From an uncultured Clostridia bacterium (GTDB lineage: Bacteria > Bacillota > Clostridia > Christensenellales > Pumilibacteraceae), in NCBI GenBank assembly GCA_947086925.1, contig CAMUAL010000006.1, positions 1-62,693 of the forward strand: DNA of 62,693 nucleotides, written 5' to 3'. Below the pieces are notes generated by a model. The model worked only from the letters and a program-made list of their open reading frames with translations, was not told where the DNA came from and did no database searches. The position numbers were made by a program, and so were the translations under genes. Positions 1 to 7,694 of this stretch are shown piece by piece; position 1 is the first letter of the stretch; each line of letters opens with the position of its first letter.

Positions 1-10
1 ACAAGCAAAG

Positions 11-77
11 ATTTCTCGGCTACGCTCGAAATGACAAATAGCGCGCACTGTCACCTCGACCGTAGCGGAGAGGTCTT
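11..77. repeat. Two copies of a dispersed intergenic repeat
   Basis: Two short imperfect palindromes lie at 11-37 and 49-77. The second reads TGTCACCTCGACCGTAGCGG and continues AGAGGTCTT. The same family recurs at 12928-12957, 37186-37320 and 54805-54986, always outside genes here. The copies differ in the middle but keep the TGTCA(C/T) end and the GAGG(A/T)(A/C)TCT end. No gene is visible in bases 1-138. Confidence 0.75.
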
Positions 78-138
78 AAAAATTCAATGCCGAAAGCACA
101 GCGAATCTAAAAAAATCAAGCATAAACAAGGAAGATAA

Positions 139-3100
139 TTGAAAAGAGCAGGCAAACAAATAAATATATATTTTTCGGCGGCGGCTGTGTTTTGCGCGGC
201 GCTCGCTTTGTTTGCCGTGTCGCTCATGTTTTATGTGACGAGCGCGCGCTTTGTCACCGAGATAGGCGGCGACAATTCGTTGCCTTACGAAACGCAAACT
301 CCTTTCGATGTAGACTCGCAAACCGCTTTGATTAACGCCATAAAAAGCGGTTACGGTTACGTTAAATTAAGCGATAGTCTTACGGGGCCCATAATCATGT
401 CGGGCGAACAGCTGAATTTAAAACGCGACCTTACGATAGATTTAAACGGCAAGGAAATTCAGCGCACGAGCACCGACAGCTTGCTCAACGTAACCGAGGG
501 CAATGCGCTTTCGATAGTCGATACTTCCGACAGCGGAAGCGGCGGACTTTATAACCCCGTGGGCAGTGTGCTTACCGTGTCGGGCGGCAACCTTAACGTG
601 TACAGCGGAATATTCGAGAGCGGACCGCGCCCTTCGGAATATTATTCCAAACTCGTAAACGAATCGGTAGGTTCGGTCGTGGCGAATCTTTATCCTTTCG
701 ACCAAAACGACGTGCAAGAAGTTACCGTGGTGCGCGAAACCCGCGATTCGCTTTCGGGCGTTCAAAGCAACACGCGAACGGTTCTTCCCATACGCGGCGC
801 GGCGTACGGCTCGTTTAACACGGGAAGTATTTATTTCGACGTGAGCGCAAACGAAATTGCGCGCGACACTTATTGTTATACCGTTGTAAAGGGCGGCACT
901 GCCGACGATTTTTCTACGTTCTATCTCGAAGAAACAGACTTTGCATATTCGTATTATATAAACACCGACGGCGAATACGTGGGTTGCGACGAATCTGTAT
1001 ACGGCGACGACGAAACCCTTTACCGTCGTGTAATGGTGTTCGGATTCTGCGACGATATCGCAAAATCGGTAGCCGTAACAAGCGGCAACACGGTTGTTAA
1101 AGCCGCGCCCAACTATGCGGCGGTGAAAATGCAAAGCGGTGAGCTTAACGTAGACGTGCTCGGCAACACTCAGTCGCGCGCACGCATTCAGGGCAGTTTT
1201 TATTCGTATTTCGGTACGTGGCAGACCTCGTGCATTTACATTACCGGCGGTACAATGAACGTAAGCACTACGGGCGAGCTTGCAACGGTAAATCCCGCCG
1301 AACTTCCCGCGATTGCGGCGGGCGACACAAATTCGAACTCGGCTAAGTACGGCGAAGGCGCATGTATATTCAGCGAATCGGATAATCCCGACGGCGGCGG
1401 CACGCTTAATATAACCAAGCTTGCAAGCGCAACGTCGTACAACGGGAGCGTTATTTCGGTTAGCGGCGGCACGGTTAATATTTCGGAGGCGGATATAATC
1501 AAAACCGCAACGATTTCGCACTCCGACGACCCTTTTGCACTTGCCGACGTACCCTCGGCAGACGGCGTTATGGGCAGTGAGTTCCCGGCCGACCGTCAGT
1601 ACCGCGACGCGGCGATTTTTATTAACGGCGGCACGCTTAGCATACAAGGCAGAAGCGAAGAATCCAAATTGGGCAGTACGATTGTGGAAGTATATAAGAA
1701 TATAACCGACGAAGATGTGCCGCATACAACATTCGGCATACTTTCACGCGGGCGTTCGGGCTATAAAAGCGAATTTAACGGCAGTAACCTCGAACTTATT
1801 ATGCACGGCGGTTTTTCGTACGGAATATTCGGAACGCGCGGCACCGTTAATTTAACCGACAGCAATATAATGCTTGACAGCGATAGTTACAGCTACGGTG
1901 TGTTTGCGGTAAACAAAACTTCCATTACCGAAAACATGGTAAATATAACGCTCGAAAACACCGACGTAACGCTCGGTAACACCGTTACTTACGAGGGAGC
2001 TTTACCGCAGGATACCGTGTGGGTAAACTCTAAGGGCGAAAAAGTAAGCGCGGCAACGGCGGGCGCAATGCGCGCGGCGTCGATAGGCGTGTACCTCGAT
2101 TCCCACGAGTTCAAAGACGCAAGCGGCAAAGGCGGCTCGATAACTATGGATAATTCGAGCATAAGCTCGCAAGAAGTGGGAGTTTCGGTGTACTGCGGAA
2201 ACCTTACGTTTAAAAACGGCAGCGGTATTTCGGCGTATAATGCTTCTGCGATAACACTGCGCGACGGTAATATTTTGTTCGAGGATGACGGCAACACCGC
2301 GACGGTTGAAAACTATGACATTAACAGCTATATTAACCGCAAGGGCGGCGAGGTAAGCACTTGCGAGGTTGGTGCGGGAACAGGCGCGACGAACCCAGCA
2401 AATCATCAGTACGAAATTTATATTCCTTATCAAAGGGTGAATAACGCCGACGGCGCCGTTAGTATCGACGCGTACGAGAACCAAAACGGCATACGCGTTA
2501 TGGGCGGCAGTCTTATTTCGGAAGGCAAGCTTACGGTAAATTTCCGCGGATTATATAACGATTACGACAAATTCAGCGTTGCAAGCAACGGTGTGTACGG
2601 CGAAAATTATAACAATGTGGTTGTAAAGAGTTTTGCCGTTGCGTGTATAGAGGGCATCGACGCTGATGCATCCGACGCAAGTATTCGGCTCGATTATGCG
2701 GATATAACCTCATCGGTCGGCGGCGGAGTAAAGGTGCAAGGCGGCGCTATAACGCTCGGAAAGTCGGGCGGCGGTAACGGTGACGTTAAAGTAACTACAA
2801 CGGGCAAAAAGCATTTATCCGATTTGTATCAAGGCACAAGCAATGAAACTGCGGCTTCGTGGAAATTTCGTCCGAGCCTTAGCGGCGGATTTGCTGTAAT
2901 CGCGCGCGGCGGCTCGCTTACCGCAAACTGCGGCACTTATACGACTGCTTACGCAAACGCGGCGGCGGTTACTGCGGACGACCCTAAAAATACCCCCGAA
3001 ATCACAATAAACGGCGGAGTATTTATAGGCAACTTAGAACATGAAGGCAGTTATACCGGTAATGACGCATCGGGAAATGTAACTTCCAAAGGCGGACCTA

Positions 3101-3750
3101 TGAGTCATTACGGCTTAATGGTTATGGGCGCAAGCAATGTTAATATTAACGGCGGGGATTTTAACGGCAAAAACGGCGGACTTTATGTTCGCGGAAGCGA
3201 CGCCAAATATATGGCAAATGTTTATATTAAAGCGGGTATTTTCGGAACAAAAACGGCGGCCGAATTAAAACCCAATTACGGGCAAGACGGAATAAACTTG
3301 TCCGACTATACAAACGCATACTTCGGTACTGCGGGAGAGAGTGAGGCGGGATTTACCACTGCCGTCGCGCGTCAAAATGCTTTGGTAGTTAATGCGAATT
3401 ATTACCCCATAGCAATAAATACTTTATATAATGCCAAAGTACCGCTTACAACGCAAAACATAAACGTATACATTTATTACGGCAAGTATACAACTTTTGC
3501 TACGTCTTATGGCGGCACTTTGGGTATGGGTGCGATTTTTGCCAGTAAAACAAAAGTTTATGTTTACGGCGTAAAGGCAAACAGCAGTTCGGATAATACA
3601 AACTATGTTGTAGGCGCAAACATTACTTATCCGAAGAACGATTTTGTGCGCAACGACTATGCCAACCAAGATGCATATCCCGGCTTTGATTGTGTAGCTA
3701 AGGCTACAAATACTCCTAAATATTATCCGTACACAGTCGCGCCTTATTAA
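139..3750 (+). CDS. Large secreted beta-helix-like surface protein of a SipW/TasA-type operon
   Basis: The protein has 1203 residues. The chosen start is TTG at 139, preceded by AAGGAAG about six bases upstream; the next in-frame ATG would remove the signal segment. Residues about 10-33 are a hydrophobic signal or anchor. They end in VTSARFVTEIGG, which resembles VTFAKYITGTG at the equivalent place in the next gene, suggesting that both are cut by the same SipW-type peptidase. The rest is rich in G, N, S and T with many short strands of the type GGTxNIS, GGTLSI and GGxxTxNxG, the pattern of right-handed parallel beta-helix adhesins. No catalytic motif, sortase motif or C-terminal membrane segment was seen. 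It is first in the operon, 117 bp before the TasA-like gene. I infer an extracellular structural or adhesive component of a fibre or matrix. The fold is an inference from repeats. Confidence 0.8.
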   Translation: MKRAGKQINIYFSAAAVFCAALALFAVSLMFYVTSARFVTEIGGDNSLPYETQTPFDVDSQTALINAIKSGYGYVKLSDSLTGPIIMSGEQLNLKRDLTIDLNGKEIQRTSTDSLLNVTEGNALSIVDTSDSGSGGLYNPVGSVLTVSGGNLNVYSGIFESGPRPSEYYSKLVNESVGSVVANLYPFDQNDVQEVTVVRETRDSLSGVQSNTRTVLPIRGAAYGSFNTGSIYFDVSANEIARDTYCYTVVKGGTADDFSTFYLEETDFAYSYYINTDGEYVGCDESVYGDDETLYRRVMVFGFCDDIAKSVAVTSGNTVVKAAPNYAAVKMQSGELNVDVLGNTQSRARIQGSFYSYFGTWQTSCIYITGGTMNVSTTGELATVNPAELPAIAAGDTNSNSAKYGEGACIFSESDNPDGGGTLNITKLASATSYNGSVISVSGGTVNISEADIIKTATISHSDDPFALADVPSADGVMGSEFPADRQYRDAAIFINGGTLSIQGRSEESKLGSTIVEVYKNITDEDVPHTTFGILSRGRSGYKSEFNGSNLELIMHGGFSYGIFGTRGTVNLTDSNIMLDSDSYSYGVFAVNKTSITENMVNITLENTDVTLGNTVTYEGALPQDTVWVNSKGEKVSAATAGAMRAASIGVYLDSHEFKDASGKGGSITMDNSSISSQEVGVSVYCGNLTFKNGSGISAYNASAITLRDGNILFEDDGNTATVENYDINSYINRKGGEVSTCEVGAGTGATNPANHQYEIYIPYQRVNNADGAVSIDAYENQNGIRVMGGSLISEGKLTVNFRGLYNDYDKFSVASNGVYGENYNNVVVKSFAVACIEGIDADASDASIRLDYADITSSVGGGVKVQGGAITLGKSGGGNGDVKVTTTGKKHLSDLYQGTSNETAASWKFRPSLSGGFAVIARGGSLTANCGTYTTAYANAAAVTADDPKNTPEITINGGVFIGNLEHEGSYTGNDASGNVTSKGGPMSHYGLMVMGASNVNINGGDFNGKNGGLYVRGSDAKYMANVYIKAGIFGTKTAAELKPNYGQDGINLSDYTNAYFGTAGESEAGFTTAVARQNALVVNANYYPIAINTLYNAKVPLTTQNINVYIYYGKYTTFATSYGGTLGMGAIFASKTKVYVYGVKANSSSDNTNYVVGANITYPKNDFVRNDYANQDAYPGFDCVAKATNTPKYYPYTVAPY

Positions 3751-3867
3751 ATAAGTTTGTATTACAGTGGCAGTTGACAACTAAAAAAACCGACGGAGCG
3801 TTTTCCGACAAGCGAAACGTCGTTAAAATATATAATATAGTAAAAAATTCCAAAAAGGAGAAAAATC

Positions 3868-4713
3868 ATGGAAGAAAGAAAGACCAACAAAAAAAGCCGT
3901 GCTGTTATAATCGCGGCAATGTTGCTGTTGCTTATAGGCATTTTGTGCCTTTGCGGCGTTACGTTTGCAAAGTACATAACGGGCACAGGCGCGCAGACAC
4001 AGCAGGCTACCGTAGCAAAATGGGGTTACATCGTCAACGCCAACACCGCCGACTTATTCGGCAAGAACTATTCGAATAATAAAATAGTTGCCGATGCAAC
4101 TGCTTCCGGCGTTACGGTTGACGTTAAATCCACCGCTGACCCGCAGGAAAATATTGTTGCTCCCGGAAAAAGCGGAAAAATGACTTTCGGTGTATCGGGG
4201 TCTGCCGAAGTGCTTGCAAAATTGACCTTTGATTTCACCGTTACAAGCGATATTTCGCTTACTTATAAAGCCAATGCAAGCGATACCGAAGATACTGTTT
4301 ACAGTCCCGTTAAATGGACTCTTACCAAAAAAGCAACTACGGACGGTACGGATACTATTTTGGTTAACGGCGGCACGCTTACCGCCGTTAAAACCGAGCT
4401 TGGTAAATTAAGCGGAGTTATCGAGGCAGGCACTGAGATTGATTACACTTACGAGCTTTCGTGGGCATGGGAGTTCCATGTAGACGATGTAACCGACAAA
4501 CTCGATACTTTACTCGGCTATGCCGCTATGACTTCGGGCACGTATGAGAACGGCACCGTTGAGGTTTCGGACAATGGCAATACCGTTACCGTAACAAATG
4601 CGGACGACAGCACAACCGTTTACACGGTTACAAAAAAAATCGAAATCGGTCTTGCAATCAGCGTAGCGCAGATTCAGGACTCCGAAAGACCTTCGACAGG
4701 CGATAACGCCTAA
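3868..4713 (+). CDS. TasA/CalY-like fibre protein, SipW-type substrate
   Basis: The protein has 281 residues, with AAGGAG at 3855-3860 before the ATG. Residues 11-34 form a signal peptide ending in VTFA, with probable cleavage before K35. The mature start, KYITGTGAQ followed by VAKWGY (residues 49-54), matches the Clostridia variant of SipW-dependent TasA/CalY (camelysin-like) proteins. A motif W199-A-W201-E-F203, then D210-x-x-D213-T-L-L-G217, is shared with the next gene (W256-x-W258-x-F260, D265-x-x-D268-T-L-I-G272). TasA family members assemble into extracellular protein fibres in Bacillus biofilms; that this one does so is inferred from family and operon. Repeated Thr/Val-rich segments (TVEVSDNGNTVTVTN) fit a beta-sandwich. 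No protease motif was seen despite the historical peptidase M73 name of the family. It lies upstream of the sipW-like gene in the same direction. Confidence 0.85.
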   Translation: MEERKTNKKSRAVIIAAMLLLLIGILCLCGVTFAKYITGTGAQTQQATVAKWGYIVNANTADLFGKNYSNNKIVADATASGVTVDVKSTADPQENIVAPGKSGKMTFGVSGSAEVLAKLTFDFTVTSDISLTYKANASDTEDTVYSPVKWTLTKKATTDGTDTILVNGGTLTAVKTELGKLSGVIEAGTEIDYTYELSWAWEFHVDDVTDKLDTLLGYAAMTSGTYENGTVEVSDNGNTVTVTNADDSTTVYTVTKKIEIGLAISVAQIQDSERPSTGDNA

Positions 4714-4757
4714 TTAAAAACATTAAATTCTGATATAACAAAACATCTCGTGTGTGT

Positions 4758-4779
4758 CCCCGCGCAACTCTGCGCGGGG
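4758..4779 (+). other. GC-rich hairpin between the TasA-like gene and the tether gene
   Basis: The sequence CCCCGCGCA, loop ACTC, TGCGCGGGG gives a perfect 9-bp stem with a 4-base loop, 45 bases after the stop of the TasA-like gene. No T-run follows, so it is not a classical intrinsic terminator. It could stabilise the upstream mRNA end or reduce read-through, making fibre subunit exceed anchor; that role is inference. Confidence 0.6.
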
Positions 4780-4821
4780 CGGCATGCGTGAGATAATCTT
4801 TTATAAAGGTATTAACAAACA

Positions 4822-5691
4822 ATGTCAGAGCAAATCGAATACAATTCGATACTTACCGAGCGGGAATTTACCGCTACCGATAAATTCAAATGCGCGCCTA
4901 AGGCGAGCGTGCTTTGCGATGCGTCGGGTAAAAAATTAGGCAGCGTGTCTAACGGCGGGCTGTTTAATCTTTTCGGCGAGCAGGTTGCTCCCTTTATAAA
5001 GGAAGAAACTCGTGAGCGTAACGGCAAAAGCGTGCGCGTGGCGGAATATGCGTCGGACGCCGCCCGCTATATGCTTATCGGCGACGATTTATATGCCGCC
5101 GACGGCGGAGAAATGTTTTTGGGACGTATTGCGCGTACAAAGCGTAACTTTGTGCACATATCGGTGCTCTCGGTTTTAACCGCTATTCTCATTGCGGCTA
5201 TTACGGTTATTGCGCTAATCGGCATGCCGCAAACGGGCGGCGGCACGGGCGACAACGGAAACAACGTAGTGCCCGTAATCGAAGTAGGCGACACAAACGG
5301 CTCGTGGGAGAATCAGGGAGCGATAGCCGTGTTCGAAAACGGCTTGCGTCCCGGCAGTAGCGGCAGTTACGCATTTGTGCTTAATAACCCCGTTGATGCG
5401 GAAATACTCTATTCGTTTTATATCGAGCCGCAATATAACGGCACGGTTGCGGCGGATTTTCCTATTAAATTCCGTCTGAGAATGAACAACATTTTGCTCG
5501 AATCGTCGAAATGGCTTTCGGTGAAAGAATTGAAGTTCGACAATTTGATTTTGCTCGGAGGGAGCAGTCACTCGTTTATTCTCGAATGGGAATGGCCGTT
5601 CGAATCGGGCAACGATGAAAACGACACCTTGATAGGCGCCGACGGCGGAAACATATCAATGGTATTACACTTAACCGCGCAAGCGAGGTAA
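4822..5691 (+). CDS. Single-pass membrane protein with cytoplasmic domain and extracellular TasA-like domain
   Basis: The protein has 289 residues. Residues 1-108 are a hydrophilic domain with no signal peptide, ending in the basic stretch RIARTKRN. Residues about 111-134 form one membrane helix, and a G/N-rich linker (138-150) leads to about 140 external residues. By the positive-inside rule the N-terminus is cytoplasmic. The external part ends in W256-x-W258-P-F260 and D265-x-x-D268-T-L-I-G272, the motif shared with the TasA-like protein upstream. It therefore looks like a TasA-type domain held in the membrane, perhaps the fibre anchor or nucleator, analogous in role but not in sequence to Bacillus TapA. 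Only a weak AAAGG lies 12 bases before the ATG; translation may be modest. It is followed 5 bp later by the sipW-like gene. The cytoplasmic domain is not recognised. Confidence 0.75.
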   Translation: MSEQIEYNSILTEREFTATDKFKCAPKASVLCDASGKKLGSVSNGGLFNLFGEQVAPFIKEETRERNGKSVRVAEYASDAARYMLIGDDLYAADGGEMFLGRIARTKRNFVHISVLSVLTAILIAAITVIALIGMPQTGGGTGDNGNNVVPVIEVGDTNGSWENQGAIAVFENGLRPGSSGSYAFVLNNPVDAEILYSFYIEPQYNGTVAADFPIKFRLRMNNILLESSKWLSVKELKFDNLILLGGSSHSFILEWEWPFESGNDENDTLIGADGGNISMVLHLTAQAR

Positions 5692-5696
5692 CTTAC

Positions 5697-6236
5697 GTGA
5701 AAGAAAATTCGGCTAAAACCAAAAAAATTGTAGGCTACGTTTTTACGGGAATCGGCATAGCCGTTGCGGTGTTTTTGCTTATTGTGCTTATCAATCTCGC
5801 AGTAACCAAAAAGAAGAACGGCGTTCCGTCGGTTTTCGGCTCGTCGTATATGATAGTTGCAACGGGCAGTATGTCGGGCACAATAGAAGACGGCGACCTT
5901 ATAGTCGTTAGAAAAGCCGACGATTACAAAGTGGGCGATATTATTACGTTTTTGCCCGACGGCGACACAATCCCCACAACCCACCGCATTATAAACATAT
6001 CCGACGGCAAGTATTACACAAAGGGCGACGCCAACAACGCCGCCGACCCCCGACCCATAGAAAAAAGCAACATTGTGGGCAAGGTTACAAGCACCGTGCC
6101 GCGCATAGGGCTGTTTTTCAGATGGGTAAAAGACGAACTCGGTTGGGTGTATATTTTGGCGTTTGTGGTGGTAATAGTTGTAGGAGTGGTTTTGTTAAAA
6201 CAATTTTCCGGTAAAAAGAAGGCGGATAATCAATGA
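5697..6236 (+). CDS. sipW: SipW-type (ER-type, S26B) signal peptidase I
   Basis: The protein has 179 residues with a GTG start at 5697 and a GAGG Shine-Dalgarno inside the end of the preceding gene. A membrane helix spans about 11-36, and the catalytic serine is S58 in ATGSMSGTI. The general base position holds H96 in PTTHRI, not lysine, and the GDANNAAD box with D111 and D117 follows (109-117). Ser plus His plus Asp is the signature of the ER/SipW subfamily rather than ordinary bacterial Lep enzymes. A second helix lies at about 150-168. It probably removes the signal peptides of the TasA-like protein and perhaps of the beta-helix protein. The next gene starts within its stop (ATGA overlap), which supports one operon. 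In Bacillus, SipW is dedicated to TasA and TapA processing, and the context here fits that. Confidence 0.92.
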   Translation: MKENSAKTKKIVGYVFTGIGIAVAVFLLIVLINLAVTKKKNGVPSVFGSSYMIVATGSMSGTIEDGDLIVVRKADDYKVGDIITFLPDGDTIPTTHRIINISDGKYYTKGDANNAADPRPIEKSNIVGKVTSTVPRIGLFFRWVKDELGWVYILAFVVVIVVGVVLLKQFSGKKKADNQ

Positions 6237-7546
6237 ATTACCATGCGGCAAGTTTAATATGCTCTCAGTGGAGCGCGACAGTCAAGGCGACTTTGATAGT
6301 TTTAGTCGCGCTTGTTTTGCTTGCCGTCGTAACTTTGCTTGTATTCGAGATAATAGGCAAGCGCGAGCAAGCGGGCGCACCGCAGGAATCGTCGGAATAT
6401 AAAATGAAAAACGCCGAGTTCGCCCCCGCCGAAGAACCCGCGCCCGAACCCGACGACGACGAACTTGACATTGGCGTAACGCTCGAAGACGAGCAAGAGG
6501 AGGATTCCGAGGAAGAAACCGAGGACGAGCTCGAAGTGAACTCCAACGCGATTTTCATAGACGCCGACGACGAATCGGGCACTATGATTTTGGGCGACGT
6601 TCAAATCAACGTACTTTATAACCGCAGTTTTACCGCCATGCTTACGCAAGCCGACGATTCGTTAAAGGGCTTTTACAGCGATTTGAAAAACGAGCTTTTA
6701 AGCTACGGTTTAAAATCGCGCATGAGTTGGAGCAATGAATCGTGGTACATAAGCCGTATTACGTATGCCAAATTCGGAATACGCGGCAAAACGCTTTCGC
6801 TTTATTTGGGACTGAATCCCGTGGAATTCGACGGTACTAAGTATAGTTGCCGCGACGTAAGCAAAACGGCAAAGTACCGCGACGTTCCCATGCAACTCAA
6901 AATAAAATCGGCTCGTGCGGTGCAGTGGGCAAAAGAACTCATTGCCGCGATAGCCGCAAAAAAGAACTTTACAAAAACTCCCGTCGAGCCGCAGAATTTC
7001 CGTCCCGACTATAAAAATACGAAAACTCTCGTAGAAGAAAACCTTATAAAAATACGCTACCGTGCAAGCGGTGAAAGCTCTCGTCAAGAGTTGGAGAGTG
7101 CGGCGGCTTTGGATATTAAGCTTAAAGACCGCGCCCCGCGCGATTTCACCACACGACTTATGCGTGCGGACAGCGAAACAAAGGAATGGTACAGCGCAAT
7201 CAAAAACGAACTGTTGCGCTACGGCATGAAGTCGCGAATGAGCACGTCATGCGAATCGTGGTACATAGGGCGTACCACTCATGCCAAATTCGCAATACGC
7301 GGCAAAACGCTTTCGCTTTACATGGCGTTGGACCCTGCCGAATTCGAAGGTACAAAGTACAACTACCGCAACGCGTCGGACGTAAGCCGATTCGAAAAAG
7401 TGCCGCTTAGGGTAAAGCTTAAATCGGCTCGCGCAGTCAGGTGGTCGAAAGAACTTCTTGCCGCAATGGCGGAAAAGAACGGTTGGCAACGCTCCGAGCG
7501 CACCGAAGAAGATTTCCGTTACGTAAGCAAAAAGAAGAAAAGGTAA
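6233..7546 (+). CDS. Membrane protein with acidic linker and a duplicated uncharacterised domain
   Basis: The protein has 437 residues and its ATG overlaps the sipW-like stop by 4 bp. One membrane helix spans about residues 18-41 and is followed by KRE, which suggests that the long C-terminal part is cytoplasmic. Residues 60-105 are very acidic (Asp/Glu runs). Two copies of a domain of about 115 residues follow, at about 131-246 and 304-418. Shared blocks are KNELLxYGxKSRMS, ESWYI, AKFxIRGKTLSLY, P-x-E-F-x-G-TKY and KSARAVxWxKEL. This domain resembles an uncharacterised module common in Clostridia and Mollicutes; I do not know its function. Its place as last gene of the fibre-like operon suggests assembly, secretion or sensing at the membrane. 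The strongly basic tail (KKKKR) may bind lipid or nucleic acid; that is speculation. Confidence 0.75.
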   Translation: MNYHAASLICSQWSATVKATLIVLVALVLLAVVTLLVFEIIGKREQAGAPQESSEYKMKNAEFAPAEEPAPEPDDDELDIGVTLEDEQEEDSEEETEDELEVNSNAIFIDADDESGTMILGDVQINVLYNRSFTAMLTQADDSLKGFYSDLKNELLSYGLKSRMSWSNESWYISRITYAKFGIRGKTLSLYLGLNPVEFDGTKYSCRDVSKTAKYRDVPMQLKIKSARAVQWAKELIAAIAAKKNFTKTPVEPQNFRPDYKNTKTLVEENLIKIRYRASGESSRQELESAAALDIKLKDRAPRDFTTRLMRADSETKEWYSAIKNELLRYGMKSRMSTSCESWYIGRTTHAKFAIRGKTLSLYMALDPAEFEGTKYNYRNASDVSRFEKVPLRVKLKSARAVRWSKELLAAMAEKNGWQRSERTEEDFRYVSKKKKR

Positions 7547-7616
7547 GCGAAATTTTATGCTTTTCGACGCCGCAAAGCATAAAACAATAAAAGCATAAAA
7601 AACATAAAAGTATAAC

Positions 7617-7659
7617 AAAACAGAGTGTCCGCGGGGTTGAAACGGACACTCTGTTTTTA
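7617..7659. terminator. Bidirectional intrinsic terminator
   Basis: CAGAGTGTCCG (7621-7631) pairs with CGGACACTCTG (7643-7653) as a perfect 11-bp stem. It is flanked by AAAA on the left and TTTTT on the right. It ends the surface-fibre operon from the left and rhaB from the right. Confidence 0.9.
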
Positions 7660-7694
7660 TATAAGATAGACGTTTTACGGAATATTCCCTGCTG

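Noticed and set aside
442..1725. 427-codon minus-strand frame opposite the beta-helix gene
   Set aside because: It is a shadow of a gene with a clear signal peptide and repeats; the antisense product has no start context and odd composition.
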